From Plectosphaerella cucumerina (taxonomy: Eukaryota; Ascomycota; Sordariomycetes; Glomerellales; Plectosphaerellaceae), in the NCBI GenBank assembly GCA_020746995.1, contig JAGPXD010000001.1, positions 5,518,001 through 5,582,000 on the forward strand: 64,000 nt of DNA, given 5' to 3'. The notes below the pieces were generated by a model. The model searched no databases. It worked only from the letters and a program-made list of their open reading frames with translations, and was not told the DNA's origin. Numbering within the stretch: position 1 is the first letter of the stretch; every line of letters begins with the position of its first letter. Of this stretch, positions 1-9,649 are shown in pieces. Position numbers and translations under genes: made by a program.

Positions 1-1971
1 CGTGGCCTTGACGCGGTCCTGGAGTACGGCACGTCGCATGCAAGTGAATGAGTCGGCGACGACGGTGGCGGATATGAGCTGGTCCGGGTGGAGGATAAGC
101 ATGTGTTGGTCGTCGTCAATAATACAGCGCCCTTCCGGGCTAAACTCTCCAACGATGTGAACATATGCTTTCGGGTGCGCTGTGGTCTCGAACCAGTCAC
201 CACGGAGATGGACGGTCCTCGTCTGCTGGGTCTTCTCGACTTGAACGAGCAAGATCTGCCTCGTGTCAGCAACTCTGTGGCAAATTGGTTTGCGGCAGAT
301 CAGTACTTACCTTTTCCAATGCCCGCTGGCCTCGCTGGTTGGTGTATTCATTCTCTAGAACGTTTGTCACTAGGTATCGTTGAATAGTCCTAGGCTTCTG
401 GCTAGCCTACCGATCCTTTAGCATCCGAATCCTAGGGTAGTCGCGGTGACCTCGCACGTACATGGGCGGGCGGCAAGTGTTGGCTGGAGGGGTTGGCCGA
501 CTGCGTGGCTGCAATCTCGGCCGCGTCAAAGTCGAAGTCGTTGCCAAAGTCATCGTCAAAATCATCGCCGAACTCATCCAGTGCTCCCTGGTCTGCAACA
601 ACGACTTGTGGTGTGGTGACCGGTTTTGGGTGTCCTGCAGCGCTTTCCAGGTCGTCCAGCATGCTGGCAGCAGCTTCCAAGATATTGTCGTCATCAAAGT
701 CGTCGAATTCGTCAATTTCCTCCAGCACAGGGGCCTGCTTTTCAATCTTCGAAACAATGGTGGATGCAACGGGAGGCTGAGCGGTTGTCACTGTGGCCTC
801 GAGCTGCATGAATGTGTCGTCGTCCAGAAGGCCGTCGTCGCCGTAGTCAGATTCCGCGTCGCCAAGATTCAAGACTGTATTCGTTTCGGGAGCTTGCTGT
901 GGCGCGACCAGGACTGATGCATCATTGTTTGGACTGCCTTGAACTGGTGGCAAAGGTGACACTGTTCTGTGGCGGGCCTCGCCCCGCCTCTTAGACGGGG
1001 ACGGTGAAGGGGAAGCTCCAGGTTGTGAGGGTTCGTGGTCCATCTCCACGGCGTTTGGAGATTGCCTGCTCTCTACCGTATCCAGCAGGGCGGAGACGAG
1101 AGAAGACTTGCAAGTGTTGTCTTGGTAACCTGCAGACTTGGACGTGACGGTCGAATCAGACTTGTCAAGCCTCCGTCTCTTGGGCCAGCTGAGACCTGAG
1201 CTCATTGTTCGCCGGAGGCTCCTCCCACTGGTAAGTCCGTCCTTCGGAGGACGGGGTGAGGAGGAGATCGTGAACTTGGACAGCCCGGCGCTGGTTGTGC
1301 TCAGAGGAGTGACGTTTGCCTTGCTGCCCATAGAGAGGCGGTCCCAAAGCTGCAGGGTGGGGTCGGCGTGAGGGGAGTTCAGTGCTTCTGTTAGCCTTTT
1401 GCGGTCGATTGCCGGCGGCGCGGGCGTCCTCAGGGTGTCGTGGGCTGGCGAGGAAATCGGAGAGGAGCTGCGAGCACGTTTCCTCCCTTTCCTGGGCGGC
1501 ATCATGGAAGAGATGTCGACATTTCGGGGCCTGTTGCTGTCCCATCCGACCTTCTCCTCTGGCGAAAACTCGGCTTCCTCATCTTCAGCGTGGCCGGGCT
1601 GCCTGTTGAGGAGATCCCTGAGACTAACGCGGCCTGGCGGCGTGATTTCGGATTCCAGCCCCAGCTTCGTGGGAGTTGCAGTTTCGTCGGGCTTGACTTG
1701 GTGATTCTCCTGTTGTACGTTGTCTGCCGCATTTCCTTCGACGGACTGGAATTGAAATTGGTTCAACTTGCTCTTGGTCTTTTCGGAGACTGGCGCGAGG
1801 GGTCGTGAGGTTGTCGGCTGGGGAAACCCAGAGCTCCTTGAGCGCTGCCACTGGACTCGCCGGTTTTGCTGCAGACAATTGTTCAGCGAGACAATAGGCG
1901 TATACTGCTTCCGTGGGTCAACTTACATTTGCGTAGCCAAAGTGGTCAGAAGAGGCCTTCTGAAGAGGCAT
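1..1971 (-). CDS. DNA2: Dna2 helicase/nuclease, N-terminal part (cut by window start)
   Basis: DNA replication ATP-dependent helicase/nuclease, which trims Okazaki-fragment flaps and resects DNA ends in the nucleus. Exons on the minus strand: 1971-1927, 1868-462, 397-311, 255-1. The introns (58, 64 and 55 nt) have donors GTAAGT, GTACGT and GTAAGT, all phase 0. The start peptide MPLQKASSDHFGYAN joins QNRRVQW. A long, low-complexity, acidic N-terminal region follows, as is usual in fungal Dna2, with clusters such as DEFGDDFDDDF. Exons 3-4 read TIQRYLVTNVLEN and then VHLRGDWFETTAHPKAY, the conserved entry to the Dna2 nuclease core. The helicase part lies outside the window. The second intron could use other nearby sites, which would change a few residues. 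Two ACGCGT boxes lie about 230 bp upstream. Confidence 0.9.
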
Positions 1972-2502
1972 GTTGGCGGGGGGTCCAAGGCGCGAGTTCT
2001 CGACAGTCAATGGGTGTCGAAGCGGTGGACAAACTAAAAAGTCGGCATGAGATCTGGGGTTTCAATCATGGAGTACTCTGCTGGTTCCAAATTGTCCAAT
2101 GTAGGTCTCGTAGAATGGTCGCGGTGTTGGGTGGACTCGAGCATATCGGTTGGAGTGCTCGAGGATGGTGGTCCTTGAAGAGGGTGGACCGCGAGAGACG
2201 CGTTCAGACGCGTAAATGGACAGCCCCACACAACATCTGGATTAATGCATCGATTGGCTTACATCATTCTTTCTGTACTAATTTTACCCCGCTTACTGCA
2301 TTCACCCGACATATTCATTTTTGACGTCAATTGAATCGCACCGTGGACGTCACCAGTTCAGACCTCACCCGACACACCATCAAACAGCTCCGACCGCTCC
2401 GCAAACAAGCACGCCAACTCGCATCGAGCCCGTAATATCGTCAAAGCCCAAAGTGGCACCTTCTCCAGCTTCCCGAAACCGAGTATACTCTCAGTCAGCA
2501 CA
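1972..2502. other. Divergent promoter region DNA2 / hypothetical protein
   Basis: Non-coding. It holds the two ACGCGT boxes listed separately and, near 2330-2500, a pyrimidine/CA-rich leader before the plus-strand gene. No other structure was recognised. Confidence 0.6.
2198..2213. promoter_or_regulatory. Two ACGCGT (MCB-type) boxes, 10 bp apart
   Basis: Perfect palindromic hexamers ACGCGT at 2198-2203 and 2208-2213. ACGCGT is the core of the MluI cell-cycle box bound by the MBF (Mbp1/Swi6) factor that drives G1/S genes in fungi. They lie 227-242 bp upstream of the DNA2 start, so S-phase control of DNA2 is the natural inference. Confidence 0.55.
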
Positions 2503-3744
2503 ATGACCACCATCAGCGCCGGCTCGGGCGACGACGAAGCTTCCCAGAACCATCTCGTCATCCCCAATATCAAATCATGGCCATGGTGGTCCGGCCACAT
2601 GTTTTGGGTTCCGCCCATCCGCCGATCAATGCAGGAAAGAGCGACCAAAAGGATTCTCCATCTCATCAATATGAGTCCCCGGCCGGTCACGCAAACCGAG
2701 GTGGATGCCCTGGCAGACCTGATTGCGGAAGACATGGCACGCAGAAGCTTCATGCAGCTCGGGATCTTGCTCGGCGGAACAGTCATGGCAGCAAGGTCGG
2801 GATTCAGGCTCCCTTTTAAGAAGCTGGACCCGACAAAATACCGTGAACAGGTGTTTCCCTCATTAGCAAGGCCCTGGGTCATGGGGCCCGCAGCCATGAT
2901 CTTATGGTTCACGGCCCGCGCTACGGCGTACTCACTTGTTATCATGGCACCCGCTGCCTTGGTACAGGGCACTTACGGAGTGATGGCGGCGTCTAAATTC
3001 CTTCAGACCGACCCTCGCCTGACCGACTTCAGACTCACGGTCATCAACAAAGCCGTTGAAGGAGACCTGGGCCGTGACATCGCGAATCTCTCAAAAGCGG
3101 CTCACAGGATGAGCAGCGAGGACATACGCCAACAGAGCCAAGTCGCTCAAGATGAATACGAGCGCCTAAGGCAACGGATCGAGAGTGGCGAGGGTTCTCT
3201 TGCCAAGGTCAGCCCCGAAGAGCGCAAGCTTCTTCTGGAATCCCTCGCGAAGAGGTTCGAGGCGGGACAGAAGATTGCCCGGGACATCCTCGATGCCAGG
3301 GAGAACCCGGCATCGGTGGAGAGGCAGCGGGTGGACTACCAGTCACTGAGCGGTCCAGACGCGTCCGTATCAGCACCAAGCACTACCAACACTCTGGGCC
3401 TACCGCCCAAGTCTCCCAAGTCTCCCAGCCCGAGCCGACCCGCGCCGGAGAAGTCTGAGACTTCACAGGGATGGGATGGTTCAAGCGCATTCGGCGACGA
3501 CCGCAACGACGACCTGGACGACGCCTCGCCCATCGCATACAACGCAAGAAGGAAGGAAGAAGCTGAGGCTAGCTCGGCTTGGGAAAGGGTGCGCCAACAG
3601 GCGCAGCAGGGCCGGTCGCCCTCGGCACAGAACGGCGGCGGAGGCGGTTGGGGAAGCTCAGTCGAACAGCAAGCTGATACCAAGAAGCAGCGGAATGCTC
3701 AGGACGAGTTTGACGAGCTTGTGGATCAGACGCGACGAGGTTAG
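2503..3744 (+). CDS. Conserved-looking fungal membrane protein of unknown function
   Basis: Single-exon ORF of 413 aa, ATG in good context (cacaATGa). I do not recognise a family. Residues about 80-105 and 125-165 are hydrophobic and could form two or three membrane segments (for example LGILLGGTVMAARSG and PWVMGPAAMILWFTARATAYS). A charged helical stretch follows (about 195-260). The C-terminal half is low complexity, rich in Ser, Pro, Gly and acidic residues, with a glycine run near residue 375. The N-terminus contains a Trp-rich patch (WPWWSGHMFWVPP). Head-to-head with DNA2. An organelle membrane role is possible but nothing in the sequence proves it. Confidence 0.75.
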   Translation: MTTISAGSGDDEASQNHLVIPNIKSWPWWSGHMFWVPPIRRSMQERATKRILHLINMSPRPVTQTEVDALADLIAEDMARRSFMQLGILLGGTVMAARSGFRLPFKKLDPTKYREQVFPSLARPWVMGPAAMILWFTARATAYSLVIMAPAALVQGTYGVMAASKFLQTDPRLTDFRLTVINKAVEGDLGRDIANLSKAAHRMSSEDIRQQSQVAQDEYERLRQRIESGEGSLAKVSPEERKLLLESLAKRFEAGQKIARDILDARENPASVERQRVDYQSLSGPDASVSAPSTTNTLGLPPKSPKSPSPSRPAPEKSETSQGWDGSSAFGDDRNDDLDDASPIAYNARRKEEAEASSAWERVRQQAQQGRSPSAQNGGGGGWGSSVEQQADTKKQRNAQDEFDELVDQTRRG

Positions 3745-4202
3745 TGGGAGAGCAACGATGCCGGATCTCTGTACATCTGTAACAAAATCAACATATACCA
3801 ACCAACCATGGGGCAGCGGTCAAAGAGTTTCAATGACAGCTGGGTCGAGGCCATGCGGCAAGACGCGAGCCGACACCGGCTTATGTCTTGTGACCAAATC
3901 ATGGGAACGCTGACCCATCAGGTTGGAGCGACTCGTGCTTCTGGAAGAAGTGGCATGTGAAGAAAGAAGAAGACAGCCCATACAAGCATGACGTAAGGCA
4001 GCTTGTCGAAACAATTCAGCGATGCTCAGACGCTGACCGCCCCCCGCGAATTCCCCCCTCCAATGAGAGTGGCCCGTGCACCCCGCGACTCAAGCGTCTT
4101 TCCCCAACTTCCGCCCGCGGCGGCTGGCATGTGAAAGGCGCTACCTCCCAAGTGGACCCTGCCCCCATCCCGGAAACGGCGCTATGTCCTCTTGGGGCGA
4201 TG

Positions 4203-4208
4203 CCTCGG
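4203..4208. promoter_or_regulatory. CCTCGG box, possible FarA/FarB site
   Basis: CCTCGG lies about 300 bp upstream of the thiolase ATG. The CCTCGG/CCGAGG hexamer is the core recognised by the fatty-acid regulators FarA/FarB (CTF1 family) in filamentous ascomycetes. A second copy in the opposite orientation lies at 4352. Confidence 0.4.
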
Positions 4209-4351
4209 TCGACCCGGCGTCGCGCGTGGAAACCCGCCCGCAACACTGGACTGACTGGACCGACCCGACGAGCCTCCAGCTTCGCCTTCGCCGCTCCCAG
4301 CTGACATCAGCATTCCTCGTGCCCTTCCGTTGCCGTCGCCTTTTATCATCG

Positions 4352-4357
4352 CCGAGG
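4352..4357. promoter_or_regulatory. CCGAGG box, possible FarA/FarB site
   Basis: CCGAGG, the reverse complement of the 4203 box, about 150 bp before the thiolase ATG. A site in this position is expected for a beta-oxidation gene induced by fatty acids. One hexamer alone is weak evidence. Confidence 0.4.
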
Positions 4358-4506
4358 TCCATCATCGGCCGCTCTGCTTTCCTCTTTAAACCTTTTTTCC
4401 CCTACCACATCCCCCCCGCGATACCCTCCCCACGACCTATCTTCCAACACCTCAGACCCTCCTCCCCCGCCACCACAACCCCAGACATTCACACACAACC
4501 GACACA

Positions 4507-5881
4507 ATGGGTGCCATCGATAGGTTGACACAGCTGTCCGGTCAGTTCGCCGGCAGCAGCGGCAAGGACAAGATCCTTCAGAAGAACCCCGACGACGTAA
4601 GGCTTCCTCCCTCGTACCCTTTCCCTCCTACGGCAGGCCACTGACCTCGACATCTCTCCAGATCGTCGTCACCGCTGCGCTCCGCACCCCCTTCACGAAA
4701 GGCGGCAAGGGTGGCTTCAAGGACACCCACGCCGCCGACCTGATGGCCGGCGCCTTCAAGGCCCTCATCGAGCGCTCGGGAATCGACCCCTCCCTCGTCG
4801 AGGACATCGCCGTCGGCACCGTCCTGGCTCCTGGTGGCGGTGCCACCGAGATGCGCGCCGCCGCCCTGGTCGCCGGCTTCCCCACAACCACCGCCGTCCG
4901 CACCCTGAACCGCCAGTGCTCTTCGGGTCTCCAGGCCTGCGTCGACGTGGCCAACCAGATCAAGGCCGGCATGATCGAGGTCGGCATCGGCGCCGGTGTC
5001 GAGAGCATGAGCATCAACTACGGGTAAGCAATCCTGCCTCGATGGAACTGTGCAACCTCCCCGCTGACACAACTTCCAACAGCCCCGGTGCCGTCTCGGA
5101 ATTCTCCGAGGCCTTCGAGAACCACACAGAGTCCGCCAACTGCAAGGTCCCTATGGGCGTGCTGTCCGAGGACATGGCCCGCGACCTGGGCGTCGCCCGC
5201 CAGAAGCAGGACGCCTTCGCCGCCTCGTCGTACATCAAGGCCGCCAAGGCCCAGGCCGAGGGCCTCTTCGACGCCGAGATCGCCCCCCTCTCCGTCAGCT
5301 TCACCGACCCCAAGTCGGGCGAGACCAAGCAGATCACCGTCTCCAAGGACGACGGCATCCGCCCCGGCGTCACCGCCGAGTCCCTCGGCAAGATCAAGCC
5401 CGCCTTCGCCAAGGACGGCAGCATCCACGCCGGAAACGCCTCGCAGGTCTCCGACGGCGCCGCCGCCGTCCTCCTCATGAAGCGCAGCACCGCCGAGCGT
5501 CTGGGCCAGACCATCCTCGGCAAGTACGTCGCCGCCGCCGTCGTCGGCATCCCCCCTCTGCTCATGGGCCAGGGCCCCTGGAAGGCCATTCCCCGGGCCA
5601 ACGCCCTCGCCGGTATCAACATTGAGGACGTCGACATCTATGAGATCAACGAGGCCTTCGCCTCCCAGTGCCTGTGGTCCGCTGAGCAGCTCAAGATCCC
5701 CTTCGAGAAGATCAACCCCAAGGGCGGCGCCATCGCCTTTGGCCACCCCCTCGGCTGCACCGGCGCCAGGCAGGTCTCCACCCTGTTGTACGAGCTCAAG
5801 AGGACCGGCAAGAAGATCGGCAACACCTCCATGTGCATCGGCACCGGTATGGGCATGAGCGCCGTCTGGGTCGCCGAGTAA
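4507..5881 (+). CDS. POT1: Peroxisomal 3-ketoacyl-CoA thiolase
   Basis: Cleaves 3-ketoacyl-CoA with CoA to acetyl-CoA and a shortened acyl-CoA, the last step of beta-oxidation. Exons 4507-4596, 4662-5023 and 5083-5881 give 417 codons (416 aa), the usual thiolase length. Introns are 65 and 59 nt; the second splits a Gly codon in SINYGPGAVSE. Family marks: nucleophile Cys in LNRQCSSGLQ (about residue 116), the INEAFA motif, the histidine in GGAIAFGHPLGCTGAR, and the second catalytic Cys in CIGTGMGMS. The N-terminus carries RLTQLSGQF near residue 6, close to the PTS2 peroxisome signal R-L-x5-H/Q-L/A but with Phe at the last position. Tail-to-tail with the HECT ligase gene. Confidence 0.95.
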
Positions 5882-6190
5882 GGGAGGTGACGATAGAAAA
5901 GGAGCCCGCGCGGGAAAGCGAAGAGGCCGGTGAGGTCGGCAATTTAGCATGTGTACCATATTCTCGCATCAATATCATGACATGAACCATTTATCACCCA
6001 TAACTTGCAATCTACTTCTTATTTAAGTTCCCTTCGAGTCGCGACGGGACAAGTCTGAGACAAATTTCTCTGCTATTTCGCTATAACCAATACGCTGCAT
6101 GCAAACTGTCAAAATCGCTACCTAGTAATGCTACCGAGCGCCGCAGGAATCCTTTCCTCTCTTCGCTACCCTCGGCTCTACATACACCAA
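5882..6190. other. Convergent intergenic spacer
   Basis: About 310 bases between two gene ends, AT-richer than the coding sequence, as expected for 3' UTRs and polyadenylation sites. Nothing else seen. Confidence 0.6.
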
Positions 6191-9100
6191 TCAGCTCAGA
6201 TCAAAGCCAGCTCCCGACTCGATGGCCTGCAGAAGCTTCCGTCGCAAAGTCGCCTCATCAGTGTACCTCGGCAGCTTCAAAAGATTGACGCAGGTGCTCG
6301 TGCTCGGGAGGCGCTCCTCGTCCGTCCCCCCGTCTCTGATAGCGAACTTTGGATTCAGTTGCGAGAAGCCCAGAAGCGGTGCTCTCGGCGTTGAAGTGAC
6401 GTACTTGAGCAGCAGACGTCGCTGCTCGTCGGTGAAGCTGCGCACAACTTTCCAGAAGAGTTCGACCGTGGGGTGGTCCTCTTTGCTGTACCCTGGATCA
6501 TAAAGGCCAGAGTACTGGGTGTTGCGCCGCAGGTCGTCAATGTCGATCTCGGAGGAATCGCCGCCGACCAAGCGCTGGAGCTCGTTCTGGTTGAACATGG
6601 AAAGCCAGGACGGTGCGATCATGGCGCGGAGTCCGCGGAGGAAAGCAGCCGTCTGCTGGGCAGGCTGCGCGACCAGGCGATGTCGTGCCACATACGAAAT
6701 GTACAGCAGGCGGTTGTCGTTGGTGACCGTAACGTTCGCGCCGTTGGGCACCAAGTCTCGGCTGACCGTCCGTAGCGGCTCATCGGCACGGCTGACTTGG
6801 TCCTCGATGGTGAAGTCCAGGCCCATGTCGGCAACGTTGCCTCTGTAGTTCTTGAGCTTGAGCATTCCCTGGTACAGCGCCTCGTCCAGGTCACGGAGAT
6901 CATTGAGGTTGCCGCGGTAGCTGTTTTCGCTGGTCTGGCCCGATATCCACTTGAGCAGGAAGAAGCCTGCAAAGCTGATGTCGACGAGGATTCCTTCGTA
7001 AAGGCACTTGCCTACGATTCGACCGAGGAACTCATACCGACGCAGCGTGTCCTGTACTTCATCGTGTATCTCGGCTGGCGTGCAGTTCTGTTGCCGCATC
7101 ATGTCCCTCACCTGGTCGAGATAAAGCGGGTTGGGGAAGATGAGGCCTTGCGAGTTGGAGGCGAAATAGTGTCCCTCGGTGCTGGAGAAGGCAGCGTCAA
7201 TAGCACTTGTCAGGAACTCCTTGGTGACACCGCCGCCGTCGATTCCGGCCTCGACTTCTCCAAATCTGTCGACGAACTGAATCTGGATCGGCTCTTTCAA
7301 GCCGTCGCCGATGTCGAAGAACTGCTCGTACGCATCGTCGAACTCGCTGCCTCTTGTGACCGTCGCCCGATGTTTGGAGTAACGGGAGGTGCTAGCTGTG
7401 AGGGGGTTGTGCACCATGGACATCTGCCACGTATCCGCATCTAGGCCCGCTCTTCGCTTCATCTTGTCGACGTCGATGAACTTGCGGAATATCTCGACTC
7501 GAGTCGCAAAAGGGATAGCGAAGGGCATGTGCTTCAGCACCTCGAGTTTCGGCCCTATCACGGACATCATCCGGTTCCTCTGCGCCTTCTTCTGCTTCGC
7601 CCGGAGTCTTTCGATCTGGGCGTGGCGGGACAGCCGCTGCCCTGCCAGGGTCGTGCTGTGTATGCCACCCATGGTGACGTCGCCGTCCACATCGCTACCA
7701 TCATCGTCGCTGTCACCCGAGGCAACCTCGTTCTGCTGGCGCTCCTGTTCCACGACAACAGCATCGACAAAGCGACCCATGTCGAACTTGGACGTCATCA
7801 GCCAGTGGCTGGCTGGAAGGAATGGGCGCCGAGAATCTCTTTCGTACAGCATATGGAGAACAGCTGTAACGATGTCTCTCAGCCTGCCCAGGTCCGGCCT
7901 TGTCGAGTGGTCTGTTTCTCTGGTATCAACCGTAACCTTGTCTTCGGAGCCGTGACTGAAGTATGCGTCCAAATTGCCCGGGGCTGTCCCCTCCACAGTT
8001 GCCCTGAGGCTCTCCATGATTCCGGGCCCATCGTAAAGAAGCGTGAAGGACAGATTCTTGAGGAATGTCGTGAGACTCTGGACGTCTGGCAGGGACAGCC
8101 CACAAGACCGGAGTCGAGATGGCTGAGTCTGGCTGGTCAGAAGACTGGGCCGAATGCAACTGAAGAAGTCGTCATCGTCGCTCAACCTTAAGATAAAAGT
8201 GTAGAGCTCGAGGAAAAGCAGGATGATCCTCCAATCGCGGCGTTCAGCTTTGGCGCTCTCAGCATTATTCGATCCATCAGTGTTCGATAGATAAGCCCGC
8301 ACGAGGCCCGTGATGGAAGAGGACGACGAGTCGCTGACAACTCGGCTGTACACCTTGGACCGACGAACGCTGTGCCAAAGATACTTGATCACTGGTACCG
8401 CGCCATCGGACGCAGAGGCTACATCGCCAAGGAACAGTCGCATCCGAATATCATCGCCGCGACTTGGGAAGCAACGCAGCAATACAATGATGTATCCTGC
8501 CAAAAGGCTGGCGCCGTCGGTGTCTTCAGATGTCCGGGACAGTTCGTCCAGCAAGGATGAAATGCCGTCCCGGTCGACCAGAGAGATGATGGCAGTCGCA
8601 ACGGCTTCGGGTAACGGCTGTATTCCAGCTTTGCTGTCCTCTGTATCCCCCTCATTGTTGTTATCGGCCTGAGATGCCCCGCCAACATCGACTGAAGTCC
8701 TAAGGCTGATGATTCCAGCGAGCTGCTCCAGCTGTATTTGTAGAGCCTGCAGGTATATGCTCTGGCCCGTAGGCTGGGTGCGCACGGTCTGATGTAGGTG
8801 AATAAAGTAGGCCAGGCGCCACAACTGATTTTCCGTCGGTGGCTGCGGGCCTGGTTCTTGATAAAGAGAGATGATGGCAGCCCCGAGCTTCTCCATGTCA
8901 AGCTTCTGAGACTGCATGAGGTCTCCATGCAGTGGAAGATGTGGCGTGGAGAGGTACTTTGAGGCGAAGCTTCGGTACATGGGTAGCAGTCCTGTCCAAA
9001 GTGGAGAGATGATGGCTTGTTGTATGGCGTCGAGCGTTTGTTTGTCTTCGGGCGGGTTGACTGATAGACGGGCGAGCAGAGCGTAGTACCGATCCAGCGA

Positions 9101-9649
9101 CTTTGAGAGAGACTGGGGACTCGAGCTTGCTATCGTCGCGAGCAGAGCAAGATAGCGGTGCTCCGGTGTCCCATGTTCCAAGACTTCCACCAACACTGCT
9201 GCCAGACGACCAGTCTTATACCCATTCTTTGGGTCACTGATGAAGAGATCCATTCGTACTTGACCAAGATCATCAACAACCTTGCTCACCCTCTGACAGT
9301 CGGCGGCGTTGTCGGGGCGGAAAGAGGCCAGGAGTAGAGGGAGGGCGACCTCTATCCGGACCTCAGGATCGGCCGGGCCACTCGGGCCGTACGTCTGGTC
9401 AAAGGTCCCCCGCCTGATCTCTCTCAAGTCCTTCCTGACCTTGTAGCTCCTCCATGTTCTCTGTATTCGGCGGCATGCGTTGAGCCTATCGCGTTCCTGT
9501 TGTCGCTTCTGTCGCTCGGCCTGGGCGTGGGAGACCGTTTGGGATGTGCCGGTGGGAGCCCAGGCTGAGGCGAAAGGATTTCTGTTCTGCTGGCCGCTGA
9601 GGTTGACATTCCTCGCTCTCCGGGAGTTCCCACTGAAGGTGGCGTGCAT
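6191..9649 (-). CDS. HUL5: HECT-type E3 ubiquitin ligase (Hul5/UBE3B-UBE3C type)
   Basis: Accepts ubiquitin on a cysteine and passes it to substrates; the Hul5 group works with the proteasome and on misfolded proteins. Single exon of 1152 aa. The N-terminus (to about residue 50) is basic and followed by an IQ-like helix, ACRRIQRTWRSYKVRKDL (about 58-75), the architecture of Hul5/UBE3B/UBE3C. The middle is long and helical. The C-terminal 350 residues are a HECT domain (GIDGGGVTKEFLTSA, VDISFAGFFLLKWISG) ending with LPSTSTCVNLLKLP, in which Cys about 1120 is the catalytic residue. Ends GAGFDLS; the Hul5 group also ends close after the HECT fold. No intron is needed. Confidence 0.93.
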   Translation of the reverse strand: MHATFSGNSRRARNVNLSGQQNRNPFASAWAPTGTSQTVSHAQAERQKRQQERDRLNACRRIQRTWRSYKVRKDLREIRRGTFDQTYGPSGPADPEVRIEVALPLLLASFRPDNAADCQRVSKVVDDLGQVRMDLFISDPKNGYKTGRLAAVLVEVLEHGTPEHRYLALLATIASSSPQSLSKSLDRYYALLARLSVNPPEDKQTLDAIQQAIISPLWTGLLPMYRSFASKYLSTPHLPLHGDLMQSQKLDMEKLGAAIISLYQEPGPQPPTENQLWRLAYFIHLHQTVRTQPTGQSIYLQALQIQLEQLAGIISLRTSVDVGGASQADNNNEGDTEDSKAGIQPLPEAVATAIISLVDRDGISSLLDELSRTSEDTDGASLLAGYIIVLLRCFPSRGDDIRMRLFLGDVASASDGAVPVIKYLWHSVRRSKVYSRVVSDSSSSSITGLVRAYLSNTDGSNNAESAKAERRDWRIILLFLELYTFILRLSDDDDFFSCIRPSLLTSQTQPSRLRSCGLSLPDVQSLTTFLKNLSFTLLYDGPGIMESLRATVEGTAPGNLDAYFSHGSEDKVTVDTRETDHSTRPDLGRLRDIVTAVLHMLYERDSRRPFLPASHWLMTSKFDMGRFVDAVVVEQERQQNEVASGDSDDDGSDVDGDVTMGGIHSTTLAGQRLSRHAQIERLRAKQKKAQRNRMMSVIGPKLEVLKHMPFAIPFATRVEIFRKFIDVDKMKRRAGLDADTWQMSMVHNPLTASTSRYSKHRATVTRGSEFDDAYEQFFDIGDGLKEPIQIQFVDRFGEVEAGIDGGGVTKEFLTSAIDAAFSSTEGHYFASNSQGLIFPNPLYLDQVRDMMRQQNCTPAEIHDEVQDTLRRYEFLGRIVGKCLYEGILVDISFAGFFLLKWISGQTSENSYRGNLNDLRDLDEALYQGMLKLKNYRGNVADMGLDFTIEDQVSRADEPLRTVSRDLVPNGANVTVTNDNRLLYISYVARHRLVAQPAQQTAAFLRGLRAMIAPSWLSMFNQNELQRLVGGDSSEIDIDDLRRNTQYSGLYDPGYSKEDHPTVELFWKVVRSFTDEQRRLLLKYVTSTPRAPLLGFSQLNPKFAIRDGGTDEERLPSTSTCVNLLKLPRYTDEATLRRKLLQAIESGAGFDLS

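Larger units (their letters stand above)
3745..4506. other. Intergenic region / thiolase promoter
   Basis: Non-coding. The last 200 bases are C/T-rich, typical of a fungal core promoter and leader. Two CCTCGG-type boxes are listed separately. No further gene recognised. Confidence 0.6.

Noticed and set aside
5018..5959. 313-codon minus-strand ORF across the thiolase
   Set aside because: Same codon-bias artefact: Gly/Asp/Leu/Val repeats opposite a certain thiolase.
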